Assembly (NCBI RefSeq): GCF_039928515.1
Contig: NZ_JBDSSZ010000059.1
Length of the DNA: 28,195 nucleotides
Source: Capsulimonas sp039928515
Lineage (GTDB): Bacteria; Armatimonadota; Armatimonadia; Armatimonadales; Capsulimonadaceae
Strand: one strand, 5' to 3'
Shown here: positions 1 through 8,486 of the stretch, in pieces
Numbering within the stretch: the first letter of the stretch is position 1
How the letters are laid out: each line of letters opens with the position of its first letter
The notes under the pieces: model-generated
Databases searched by the model: none
Told to the model about the DNA's origin: nothing
The model's input: the letters and a program-made list of their open reading frames with translations, nothing else
Made by a program: the position numbers and the translations under genes

Positions 1-47
1 CGGATTTGCGGCCAGGAGACCGCGTTTGCGTGCAATCGCCATCGCGG

Positions 48-1574
48 TTAGCCCTCCACGGCCGGCTGCGGGTCCCGCTCGGGCGCAGATGCATCCTGCC
101 GCGACGGCAGCAGCTGAAGGATCGCGAGCAGCACGACGGCGCCGATTACGATCAGCGTTCGCACGCGCCGGGTCGGCTCATCCCACTGGCTCGCAATCGG
201 CGTCATAATCAGCGTCAGCGCGCCGACGGTCAGGCTCCCGATCAGGACACGACCGCGCGATTGTCCAGCGGTGAAGGTCGAAAAGAGCGCCGCCAGCGCC
301 GCGCCGAGCAGCAGCCCGCCGCCCGCGCGCACCGCCAGCACATAGTCGGCGATCAGCACGGGAATGGTCAGCGCCAGCAGCCAGAACGCCGCCGCCAGTC
401 CTGCGGAAATACGCCCGCGCGCCGCGCCGGCTTCGGCGGCGGCGAAGGGCAGGATTGCGCCAAGGCTGAGGGCGAAGAAGTCCCAGGCGTCGGTCACGGC
501 GTTCACATCCAGCGCATCCGAGTTTTGCAGGAGCAGCAGCCGATGCATCACCGCGACGGCGCCGAAAACAAACGCCGGCAGCAGGGACGCCACGCCGGCG
601 AAAGCCGCCGACGCGTCATCCGTCCCGCGCCACGGAACGGCGGCGGCGACCGCCCAGCCCGCGAGCAGCATCAGCGCCACTCCGTAGCCCGCCCAGTAAG
701 CGTAGCTGACGGTCAGCGCCATCGCCAGCAGGGCGAGCGACGGCAGCAGCGTCCGCACGGGAAGCGCCGGGGCGGCCTCGGCGGCGTCTCGCCGCTGGCG
801 GCCGATTGCGAACAAAAGCGCAAAGGTCAGCACGCCCACCCCCAGCAGCTTCAACGGCGTGCGCTCATGCGCCAGCGTCTCGCCCACGGCGACCGTCGCG
901 ATCAAATACGGCAGTCCGATCCAAAGAGCGCGCAGTCGGGCTTTGGGAATCAGCATCGCGACGAGCAGCCCAAGGCACATCGCGCCCCCGAGCAGCAGCG
1001 GCACATCCGGCCAATACATCTGCTCGATCAGCCGCGCCCGGGTAAACCCGATCTGCACCGCCGCCGAAAGCGTCGCCAGAAACGCCAGCCCCGCGCCGGT
1101 CAGCACTCCCGCCCCGGTCTCCTCGGAATCCTCACGCCGCGCCGCCCCGAAGATTACGATGGGGATCACCACACCCAGGATCAGCCCGGTCAGCCCCGAC
1201 AGCTCCCCATGCGTCAGCCACAGCCGCGCCGCCGCCGTCACCGCCACGCCCCACCCGATCACCAGCGCCGCCGGCGCCCCGCTGTCCGACGCGCGCGCCG
1301 CGCGCCCAGCCGTCCCCACAAGCAGCAGCCCGCCGACGGCCCCCAGCAGTACGCCGCGCGCCGCGATATAATCCACGCCCGCCACCGATCCGAGACGCAG
1401 GCTCAGCCACGTCGCGACGGCCGTCGCCAGCGCCCAGACGATCAGTGAGGGAATATCCCGGCGCGAACCGCCGGGAGTGACAGGAGAACGAAACGCGCGC
1501 AGGCTCGCGGCGGAAAACGCCACGAGCCCGAAAAAGAGCGCGATCCACGGAAAGATCCAGAAGTGCGCCGCCAT
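48..1574 (-). CDS. Polytopic membrane protein of unknown function
   Basis: I do not recognise the family. The 508-residue product is almost entirely hydrophobic, with roughly 15 to 17 candidate membrane helices, for example around residues 5-25, 41-61, 67-90, 155-175, 190-210, 270-312, 321-345, 390-435 and 470-490. Loops are short and rich in Arg and Ala, and the tail of about 18 residues is charged and soluble. No transporter signature, nucleotide-binding motif or catalytic triad is visible. The ATG at 1574 follows a GGGGG run four bases upstream, which supports this start. It stands alone: about 220 bases separate it from the MFS gene upstream on the same strand. A transporter or a polymer-processing membrane enzyme are both possible; the sequence does not decide. 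Confidence is for the gene being real. Confidence 0.8.
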   Translation of the reverse strand: MAAHFWIFPWIALFFGLVAFSAASLRAFRSPVTPGGSRRDIPSLIVWALATAVATWLSLRLGSVAGVDYIAARGVLLGAVGGLLLVGTAGRAARASDSGAPAALVIGWGVAVTAAARLWLTHGELSGLTGLILGVVIPIVIFGAARREDSEETGAGVLTGAGLAFLATLSAAVQIGFTRARLIEQMYWPDVPLLLGGAMCLGLLVAMLIPKARLRALWIGLPYLIATVAVGETLAHERTPLKLLGVGVLTFALLFAIGRQRRDAAEAAPALPVRTLLPSLALLAMALTVSYAYWAGYGVALMLLAGWAVAAAVPWRGTDDASAAFAGVASLLPAFVFGAVAVMHRLLLLQNSDALDVNAVTDAWDFFALSLGAILPFAAAEAGAARGRISAGLAAAFWLLALTIPVLIADYVLAVRAGGGLLLGAALAALFSTFTAGQSRGRVLIGSLTVGALTLIMTPIASQWDEPTRRVRTLIVIGAVVLLAILQLLPSRQDASAPERDPQPAVEG

Positions 1575-1721
1575 GGGACCCCCTAGATGGGAAAATGGGA
1601 GTTGCAGCCGATCTGCAAGTGGCGGACTATTCGCGGGAGGAGATGGGGAATCCTGCGTGGGTGCGAAGGAATGCTGATAACTTGGGCCGATATAGATCTT
1701 GTCGGCTGTAATTACGATCGC

Positions 1722-1795
1722 CCCCTTTCCCGCCCGAAGGGCCTTTAGCAGGGAAAGAGGGAGGCCGAAGTTTACTTCGGCGGGGAGATGGGGTC
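1722..1795. repeat. GC-rich intergenic palindromic element
   Basis: The 221-base gap between the membrane protein and the MFS gene holds a cluster of short hairpins next to the MFS stop codon: GCCCGAAGGGC near 1731-1741, a CCGAAGT / ACTTCGG stem at about 1763-1780, and the phrase AGCAGGGAAAGAGGGAGG. It has no T-run, so it is not a classic terminator. The phrase AGCAGGGAA recurs at the very end of the window (28187-28195), again in a run of C/G-rich short palindromes. That suggests a dispersed intergenic repeat family. Confidence 0.45.
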
Positions 1796-3451
1796 TTAAT
1801 GCGCCGCGCTCGCCCCAGCGCCGGCGCCCTTCTTCGGCCGGCGCAGCAGCAGCACGGCGGGCATGGCGATCAGGAACGTGATCCCGAGCAGGATGAAGGC
1901 GTTGTTATACGCCATCGTCATCGCCTGCGCCTGGACCGTGTGGCTGACAAGCGTGAGGGCCGCTGTGTGCGCCGCGTCCGGGCTGAGACCCTTGCTGATC
2001 ATTCCGGCGGTGATGCCGGCGACGCGCTGGTCGAGGATAACATTGCCCTGGTAGAGACGACCGACCAGATTGTAGCGATGGAACTCAGTCATATTTGTGA
2101 CATAAGTCGCCAGAAGGGCGATACCGAAGGAGCCTCCGAGCTGTCGCATCAAGTTATACAGCGCGGCGCCCTGGGCGATCTGCGCGCCTTTAAGGCTGGC
2201 AAACGCCGTGGTGCTGATCGGAATGAAGACGAGTCCCAGACCTAAGCCGCGAACCAGCAGGCCGATCTGCGTGTCCGACTGGCCGCTTTGGGGCGTCAAA
2301 TGCCCAAGCATCCACATCGACGCGATATAGACGATCATACCGGTGGCGATCAGAATACGCGGATCGAAGCCTTTGGACAGCAGGCGTCCGCAAATCATCA
2401 CCGCCACGGCGGTGGCGATACCGCCGGGCAGGAGCGCGAGACCGGTGGCGGTCGGCGTGAATCCGAGGATCGTCTGCACGAATAGCGGGTAGATAAAGAC
2501 GCCGCCATAGAGACCGAATCCGAGCACCAGACCGAGCACAACCGCCGCCGAGAGGTTCCGATCCTTCAGGACCCGCAGGTCCAGGATCGGCGCTTTGTTG
2601 CGCGGCGATAGCTCCCAGTAGATGAACCCGGAGATCGCGAGGACAGCGACAATCGTCAGGCGCACGATCCAGGCGTCATCGAACCACATATACCGTTGGC
2701 CCTCCTCCATGACATATTGGAGTGAGCCCATTCCCGCCGCCAGCAGCAAAATCCCTGGGACATCAACAGTATTGACACGTTTTTGGTGGATCGAATCCTG
2801 CAGAAACAGACCGACCATCGTCAGACTGGCGAACGCCAGCGGAATATGGATAAAGAACACCGTCCGCCATGAGTAATTGTCGGTAATATAGCCGCCGAGC
2901 AGCGGTCCCAGGGTCGGCGTCACGATCAGGCCCAGGCCAAAGAGCGACTGCACCATTGCCGTTTGATTTTTTGGGAAGATCTCGACGATTGTTGACTGCG
3001 CCGTGGAGATCAGCGCCGCGCCGCCCGCGCCCTGAATCAGCCGCCAGAAGACGATCTCACCCAGCGATCCCGACAGGCCGCACATAAAGCGCGCGATATT
3101 GAAGATGATGATCGACACCATCAGATAACGTTTGCGGCCAAAACGCCCCGAAAGCCACGCCGTCATGGGGAGCACGATCACGTTCGAGAGGATATACGCC
3201 GTGCTGACCCACGCGATCTCATCCGTGGAGGCTCCGAGGTTTCCGGCCATCTGCGGCAGCGAGACATTGACGACCGTCGTGTCCAAAATCTCCAGACCCG
3301 CCGCCATAATCAGGCCGATCAGGATCCACCACCGGTGCGCGTTGACCTCTGGAGTGACATCGGGATTTGCCTGCTTGGCCGCCGCCCGCGCGGGCGGACC
3401 TGACGGCGCTGGCGCGGGTTTGGTTCCGTTTCTGGGGATGGATATTGCCAT
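1796..3451 (-). CDS. DHA2-family MFS drug efflux transporter (EmrB/QacA type)
   Basis: Proton-driven exporter of the 14-helix drug:H+ antiporter-2 family, 551 residues, the usual length. A soluble Pro/Ala-rich N-terminus of about 40 residues precedes helix 1. Helix 1 carries the family motif LDTTVVNVSLP (56-66), and motif A appears as GRFGRKRY (102-109). RLIQGAGGA matches motif B, and the glycine/proline-rich TPTLGPLLGGY matches antiporter motif C. The ATG at 3451 has only a weak ribosome site. The gene lies 30 bases downstream of the TetR gene on the same strand, so it is probably co-transcribed and repressed by it. No HlyD/EmrA partner is present in the window, so either it works alone or its partner lies elsewhere. 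The substrate cannot be read from the sequence. Confidence 0.93.
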   Translation of the reverse strand: MAISIPRNGTKPAPAPSGPPARAAAKQANPDVTPEVNAHRWWILIGLIMAAGLEILDTTVVNVSLPQMAGNLGASTDEIAWVSTAYILSNVIVLPMTAWLSGRFGRKRYLMVSIIIFNIARFMCGLSGSLGEIVFWRLIQGAGGAALISTAQSTIVEIFPKNQTAMVQSLFGLGLIVTPTLGPLLGGYITDNYSWRTVFFIHIPLAFASLTMVGLFLQDSIHQKRVNTVDVPGILLLAAGMGSLQYVMEEGQRYMWFDDAWIVRLTIVAVLAISGFIYWELSPRNKAPILDLRVLKDRNLSAAVVLGLVLGFGLYGGVFIYPLFVQTILGFTPTATGLALLPGGIATAVAVMICGRLLSKGFDPRILIATGMIVYIASMWMLGHLTPQSGQSDTQIGLLVRGLGLGLVFIPISTTAFASLKGAQIAQGAALYNLMRQLGGSFGIALLATYVTNMTEFHRYNLVGRLYQGNVILDQRVAGITAGMISKGLSPDAAHTAALTLVSHTVQAQAMTMAYNNAFILLGITFLIAMPAVLLLRRPKKGAGAGASAAH

Positions 3452-3481
3452 AGTACACCGATCCGTTGACTAACTTTCGAA

Positions 3482-4132
3482 CTAACTTTTTCGATATGAC
3501 TTTAAGAACAAACGCACGGCGCTGCGCACAGCCGCCTGCCGCTGCGCCGGATTGAAATCGCCCAAAACGCCCAGCTCCGCCTTGATCACCAGATCGCCTT
3601 GCGCCAGGGAGATGAAATGGATCGCCGCTTCTTGGGGATCGTCCAGGACCAATTCGCCCGACTTCGCCCTGGCGTCGAGATACGCGCTGAGCAGCTTTCG
3701 CGAGCGGGTCGGCCCTAGGTTCCAATATTGTCGCGCGATGTCGGGAAAGAGAACTGCTTCCGAGATCATGCGCCGCCGGAAGCCCAACGACTGCGGCTCC
3801 AGCATCACATCCAGCAAGTTCTCACCAAATGTTTGGAGCGTCGTCTCCAGACCACGATCCGTCAGCAAAACATCCGTAAAGCGCGGCAGCAGTCGGTCCG
3901 CCCGAAAGCGCATCACCCCCGAAAACAGTTCGGATTTCGTCGCGTAACGTGCGTAAATTGTATTTTTCGACACGCCCGCGCGGCGCGCGATCTCCCCCAT
4001 GCTCGCGCCGGCAAATCCCAGCTCCACAAACACCTCGGCGGCGATTGTCAACAGCCGTTCGTGCCGCTCCGCGATCTCATCCGCCGCCGGCCGTCCCGGC
4101 GCGTACCGTGTCTGCTCCTGCGTTTCCACCAT
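3482..4132 (-). CDS. TetR/AcrR-family transcriptional repressor
   Basis: The N-terminal TetR DNA-binding domain spans about residues 25-75, with the helix-turn-helix in MGEIARRAGVSKNTIYARY and the typical following KSELF. The remaining 140 residues form the variable ligand-binding and dimer domain, ending with a hydrophobic segment and LFLKSYRKS. Total length is 216 residues, normal for the family. I chose the ATG at 4132 because an AGGG lies six bases before it; the in-frame ATG at 4138 directly abuts that AGGG with no spacer. It is the first gene of a two-gene unit with the MFS exporter, the standard arrangement for a ligand-responsive local repressor. Two overlapping palindromes sit at its promoter and are the likely autoregulatory operator. 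Confidence 0.93.
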   Translation of the reverse strand: MVETQEQTRYAPGRPAADEIAERHERLLTIAAEVFVELGFAGASMGEIARRAGVSKNTIYARYATKSELFSGVMRFRADRLLPRFTDVLLTDRGLETTLQTFGENLLDVMLEPQSLGFRRRMISEAVLFPDIARQYWNLGPTRSRKLLSAYLDARAKSGELVLDDPQEAAIHFISLAQGDLVIKAELGVLGDFNPAQRQAAVRSAVRLFLKSYRKS

Positions 4133-4176
4133 GGTCATCCCTGCTTCTGGCGCCCAGCGCCGTCAACGATGCGTAA

Positions 4177-4217
4177 ATTATACCGTTATAATAATACGGA
4201 ACGGTATCGTATTATTA
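4177..4217 (-). promoter_or_regulatory. TetR promoter with two overlapping palindromic operators
   Basis: A perfect TATAAT reads on the minus strand at 4182-4177, about 45 bases before the TetR start. Overlapping it is ATACCGTT (4180-4187) with its exact inverse AACGGTAT (4200-4207). A second perfect pair, TAATAATACG (4189-4198) and CGTATTATTA (4208-4217), is interleaved and shifted by about 9 bases. No good -35 box is visible. The palindromes cover the -10 box and upstream region, as expected for a repressor site. Confidence 0.6.
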
Positions 4218-4255
4218 ATAGTTCCCCAATTGTTCTCAGAAATCACGGCGCAAAT

Positions 4256-4290
4256 AAAAAAATCCACGCTTCTTCAAGCGTGGATTTTTT
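4256..4290 (-). terminator. Intrinsic terminator of the GntR-ABC-permease operon
   Basis: A perfect hairpin with arms ATCCACGCTT / AAGCGTGGAT and a short CTTC loop is flanked by A and T runs on both sides. It starts 10 bases past the stop codon of the last permease and would terminate that transcript. It may also work in the opposite direction. Confidence 0.88.
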
Positions 4291-4299
4291 ATCTATCGA

Positions 4300-6372
4300 T
4301 TACGCCGCATGCGCGGCCGTTTCGGAAGTGTCCATGATCTCGGTTCCATCCCGCGCCGGTGGCGGGAACGGCGCGCCGCAATGTTCGCAGCGTTCGTGAT
4401 CGACAATGCGTTTCATACCGCACGCCGGGCATGAGACACGCGCCGGCCAAGAACGCAGCGCGATCAGCGTCAGCAGGCTAGGCACTCCGAGGATAAAACA
4501 TGCGAGCGCCCATCCGAAACACGCCCTGCGATTCACGGCGCAGCGGACGCCGATCAGCCAGCCGAATGGCGCGCAGAGCAGCGCGGTAACAAACGCGATG
4601 ACCATCAATTGATCCCCCACCGACTTATCTGCTCCCGATACGGAATGCGCCGCCAGAGCCACCGCCGGAAGCGGCGTCCCGATCCCAAACCAGGGTGTGT
4701 CGGCCGGATGGTGATAGGCAGGCTCGGTGACCTGCGCGCGCTGTGCGATTTTGCCGTTTCCTGCAACTTCCACAACGTCGGCGGTTATCGGCGCTTTGGT
4801 CCGATCGGCTGGCCAAAACCAGAAGAAATAGTGGTCCGGGTTCAGCGTGTTTCGATCGACATTCGTAACAATATTACAATCCACGGACAGTCCCGTAAAA
4901 TCGCGCTTCGTCCACGGCAGCGACGCCAGCAACGAACCATCGCCGCCGAGGACCTGAAGTCCGGCGTTGGTCGTGACAATATAGGCCAGACTCGCGTGCT
5001 GCTGTATCTGGTCAGCCCGCGCGATGGACAGAATTTGGGTTCCCTCAGGCTCTTGAAAGAGCAGCTGAAATCTGCGCTGTTCAATCGGCAAAAAACGCCC
5101 TGCAGCGTCGAATGACACCATTCGATAGATCCGATGACGAAACGTATATATGTCTAGGACGGGGACCGAGGGGAGCGCCACCGGCTCATCGCGAAATGGC
5201 TCCGGCGCACCGGAAGAAACTGGAACATAGCCGTTCAAACCAAATCGCCCCACAAGACGCCTGCTGTCCTGAGAGTACACTTCAACCCAATTCCGCGAGC
5301 GTACGTAGAACCATTTGAGGTCCGGCCCGGTCGTCTCCTGATAGGCGGCAATCGGAATGATCTGCGAATGGACATCGCTCACGGAGACGCTTTCGAAAAT
5401 ACTTAAGCTACTAGGATTTGATATTTCTCCCTTGGCCATTCCGGTGCGAGGATCGACAGGATACTGCTTGCCATCAACTCCGGTGGTATCCACCAATCGG
5501 TAGTTCATGCTTGTCCCTGGGTTCAGAACGTAATTGCTCTGAACGATGTGGTTCGGCGCAATGACAAAATGGTTTGTCATTGTCGTCGCGCCGGCGGCGG
5601 GATACATCGACCGATAGGCGCTGTCAATCGCGGCGACCGCGCCAAGGCTAACGGCAAGTAACACGGCGTAAAGCGTCAGGCGCAGCCCAATCTTTCCAAT
5701 CACCGGCTGGCGCGCGTCGTCGCCGTCCCCAAGGAAAGCTCCCCAGGCGGCTGCGCCCAATACAAACGCCAGCGGCGGCAGAAAGAACAGAGAGATTCCC
5801 TGAGCGATTAAAAAGGCGCACAGAACTGCCAAAATTACAGGTAAGAGCCGACTTCCATACCAATGAGCGGGACGCAGAGCCGTCAACAGCGCTCCAAAGT
5901 AAGCGAGGCTGGCGACTGCGATCCCCCGAAACCCCACGCTGCAAAGATCGAGATCGAACGGGGCCGCCAAATGCCCGGGGATCGCCGCCCACACGGCGGC
6001 GCCCAGCAATGGCGTCGCCGTCGCCGCGAGAACAAGCGACAATCCCGCAAGCGCCTTCCCCCAAAACAGCACGCCGCGCGAGGCCGGACGGTGAATCAGA
6101 AACGCCCATTGGTCCCGGCGCTGTTCCGAAAAGATCTGGATGAAGGCAATTCCAACGGCGACAACCAGCGGCCCCACCGCCATCACCGTATGAATTCCCT
6201 CCCAATATCCTGTAAAGTCCTTGGTGACATAGCGAAGCGTCTGGTACTTTTGTGTCACGTTATAGAGGACGCCAAGCGACAGCCCCAGCGCCGCCAGCAG
6301 AGCCCATCCGGCGTTCTCCCGCCACTCTTTCCAGACAATCGCGCGAATTGCGCGCCACATAGAACCGTTCAT
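4300..6372 (-). CDS. ABC-2-like permease with central extracytoplasmic domain and C-terminal zinc ribbon (copy 4)
   Basis: Last of four tandem paralogues, 690 residues. The N-terminal stretch WRAIRAIVWKEWREN is followed by about seven membrane helices (near 22-40, 62-85, 105-128, 145-167, 178-195, 197-217, 230-250). The loop QRRDQWAFLIHRP between helices 2 and 3 is conserved in all copies and is a good candidate for ATPase contact. Residues 255-590 form a soluble domain rich in short beta-like segments. Two or three further helices follow. The end is a zinc ribbon with cysteines 648, 651, 662 and 665, then the conserved tail RDGTEI. The start overlaps the previous gene's stop as ATGA. The family resembles ABC-2/YtrC-type permeases; the substrate is unknown. 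This copy is the most diverged of the four. Confidence 0.85.
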   Translation of the reverse strand: MNGSMWRAIRAIVWKEWRENAGWALLAALGLSLGVLYNVTQKYQTLRYVTKDFTGYWEGIHTVMAVGPLVVAVGIAFIQIFSEQRRDQWAFLIHRPASRGVLFWGKALAGLSLVLAATATPLLGAAVWAAIPGHLAAPFDLDLCSVGFRGIAVASLAYFGALLTALRPAHWYGSRLLPVILAVLCAFLIAQGISLFFLPPLAFVLGAAAWGAFLGDGDDARQPVIGKIGLRLTLYAVLLAVSLGAVAAIDSAYRSMYPAAGATTMTNHFVIAPNHIVQSNYVLNPGTSMNYRLVDTTGVDGKQYPVDPRTGMAKGEISNPSSLSIFESVSVSDVHSQIIPIAAYQETTGPDLKWFYVRSRNWVEVYSQDSRRLVGRFGLNGYVPVSSGAPEPFRDEPVALPSVPVLDIYTFRHRIYRMVSFDAAGRFLPIEQRRFQLLFQEPEGTQILSIARADQIQQHASLAYIVTTNAGLQVLGGDGSLLASLPWTKRDFTGLSVDCNIVTNVDRNTLNPDHYFFWFWPADRTKAPITADVVEVAGNGKIAQRAQVTEPAYHHPADTPWFGIGTPLPAVALAAHSVSGADKSVGDQLMVIAFVTALLCAPFGWLIGVRCAVNRRACFGWALACFILGVPSLLTLIALRSWPARVSCPACGMKRIVDHERCEHCGAPFPPPARDGTEIMDTSETAAHAA

Positions 6373-8486
6373 GCCGCCTCCGTATGCAGTATTAACGTCG
6401 GAGATTCAAAGATCTCCGTCCCATCGCGCTTGGCCTCCGGGAACGCCGCGCCGCAATGCTCGCACTGGGTATGAGTCACGATACGCCGCTTGCCACAAGC
6501 CGAACACACAACACGCGCCGGCCAGGGCCGCATCGCCAGTAAGGTAAATAAGCCAGGCAAACCGATCAGGACAAACGACAACGCCCAGCCCAAGCAATCT
6601 CGCCAAGCCAATCCACAGCGCCTCGTCACGAGCCAAGTAAGAACACCGGCGCAAAGCCCAGCCACAAAACTAATCCAGATGAAGCTTGTCCACGCCACGC
6701 GATGATATTGGATGTCGCTCCAGAAACCGAGCGCGCTGGGATTCTGCCGAAGAACAAGCACATACTCGCCAACAGCTCCGACAATGGCGACAAAGGGTGG
6801 GACGACGATACCGGCAAATCGTGAATCTTCGTACCGGGCCTGTTCGCCAGGAGAGATCGGCGGCAAAGCGACACGCTTCAGCACTTCTCCCGTCGGCGAA
6901 ATCTCCGTCACCTGGATCGTTTTCCCGTTGATCAGACCATGGGCGCCCGGGACATACCAGAACAGGTATTTGTGATCCTCCGTCACGTTTAATCTCACCG
7001 TATCGTAATCAGGCAAAGAATATTCTCGCGGAGTTACAAACAGAGTTTGCCCGTGCGAAGATATCAGGGCAAAATGCGCCGTGGTGCTGATGAGATAAGA
7101 AGTGTCCCAGTAGCCAGAAATCCGCTTCACCTCATTGACGCTCACAATCCGTTCGTTGCCGCCGGAGAACAATGGCGCGACTTTGAGAGCGTTCCAATGG
7201 ATTGCATAAACCTGGGATCCAAATACGTACGACACGGGGGCGCCTTTCCATCCTGCTCCCCATCCAAAATCGCTAACCTTCTGCTGATCAACCTGGCTTA
7301 AGTCCTCGGAAAAGACATTGTCGTTATTCGCGGCGGCTCCCGGAGTAAACCCTCTTGGCCCCATCACCCCAATCATCTGCTTCGTGCGGGCGGAATAACC
7401 CGCGAAATTGCGATGCTCTCGGAGATAGTACCAATGCACCATTCCGTATTGCTCACTGACCGCATTCGCGGCCAACACGACGCCGGAGTGGGGAGCGCCG
7501 CTCAGTTCACTCGCCTCCTCCAGCCAGGGAGAGACGATCGGGTAAGAAGAATGCGCCACATCGCTCCAAGTATAACGGGTCCGTTTCGCGCCGGCTTCCG
7601 CCGCCGTTACGCGGACATATCTCCGCGAGTTGTATTGCTCACGCACGATCTGCCCGTCATACGCGAGGCCATATTCGGTGTAAGTTCTTTGCGCCGAAAT
7701 CTGTCCGTCCCAAGCCGACTGAACAATCAAATAAGGGATCACGCAAACCAGCAGCACCCCGACATACATAACAACGGAGCCGCTGGCGCGGGCTGCCCAG
7801 TGCTGGAGCCGGGCCTCCTCGCGATGAACCACGCCGCCCCATGCGGCCAGAGCCGTGACGATCGACAGAAGACAGATCCCGCACAAGACATACGAATGGC
7901 TAAGTCCATCCACACTGACCAATAAGAAGCCTGTCAGTAACCCCATGATGATCGGCAGCATGCGCCCGCCGTACCATCGGTTTGGCCGCAGGGCTGTCAA
8001 TAGAGACGCAAAATAAAGGGGGATGCTGGCCAAAATCTGCGTGGCCGCCGTCCACGTCACCCCCCAGTCGAAAGGCGCCGCCAGATGACCTGGCTGCCGC
8101 GCCCAAAGCGCAGCGGCCAGCAATGGAGCCGCCGTCGCGGTGAACAATAACGCAATCCCGGCGGCCGCTTTGCCTGCAAACAGCACACCTCTGGAGCAGG
8201 GCAAGTGCAGCAAAAAAGCCCACCGGTCCCGGCGCAGTTCCGGCAGAACTTGCAGCATCCCGAGCATAATCGCGATCAGGCGTGGCGCGACGTAATAAAT
8301 CATTTCCACGCCACTCCAGAAGTCGGTGAAAGACTTGGGGCGATAATCCAATATTCCCAGACGCACCGTCACGAAGTAACAAAGAGCGATGCAGACACTC
8401 ACGAAAGCCAGAAGCGCCCACTTGGCGTGCTCTCGCCATTCTTTCCAAAAAATCGCGCGAAACGCGCGCCAATTGCCTGCGTTCAT
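6369..8486 (-). CDS. ABC-2-like permease with central extracytoplasmic domain and C-terminal zinc ribbon (copy 3)
   Basis: 705 residues, same architecture as its neighbours. It has the N-terminal motif WRAFRAIFWKEWREHAKWALLA, about seven helices in the first 260 residues, and the conserved cytosolic loop LRRDRWAFLLHLP after helix 2. A central domain of about 330 residues contains the paralogue motif YYLREHRNFAGYS. About three helices follow, then a zinc ribbon with cysteines 661, 664, 675 and 678 and the tail RDGTEIFES. If ten helices are correct, the central domain is outside the cell and both ends, including the ribbon, are in the cytoplasm. The start overlaps the upstream copy as ATGA, so translation is probably coupled. 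It was probably made by duplication; the function is inferred only as the membrane part of an ABC exporter or sensor. Confidence 0.85.
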   Translation of the reverse strand: MNAGNWRAFRAIFWKEWREHAKWALLAFVSVCIALCYFVTVRLGILDYRPKSFTDFWSGVEMIYYVAPRLIAIMLGMLQVLPELRRDRWAFLLHLPCSRGVLFAGKAAAGIALLFTATAAPLLAAALWARQPGHLAAPFDWGVTWTAATQILASIPLYFASLLTALRPNRWYGGRMLPIIMGLLTGFLLVSVDGLSHSYVLCGICLLSIVTALAAWGGVVHREEARLQHWAARASGSVVMYVGVLLVCVIPYLIVQSAWDGQISAQRTYTEYGLAYDGQIVREQYNSRRYVRVTAAEAGAKRTRYTWSDVAHSSYPIVSPWLEEASELSGAPHSGVVLAANAVSEQYGMVHWYYLREHRNFAGYSARTKQMIGVMGPRGFTPGAAANNDNVFSEDLSQVDQQKVSDFGWGAGWKGAPVSYVFGSQVYAIHWNALKVAPLFSGGNERIVSVNEVKRISGYWDTSYLISTTAHFALISSHGQTLFVTPREYSLPDYDTVRLNVTEDHKYLFWYVPGAHGLINGKTIQVTEISPTGEVLKRVALPPISPGEQARYEDSRFAGIVVPPFVAIVGAVGEYVLVLRQNPSALGFWSDIQYHRVAWTSFIWISFVAGLCAGVLTWLVTRRCGLAWRDCLGWALSFVLIGLPGLFTLLAMRPWPARVVCSACGKRRIVTHTQCEHCGAAFPEAKRDGTEIFESPTLILHTEAA

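Noticed and set aside
6..1448. 480-codon plus-strand open frame rich in Arg, Gln and Pro
   Set aside because: Lies opposite the well-formed membrane protein gene; its composition is that of an antisense frame in GC-rich DNA, and it has no ribosome site or family.
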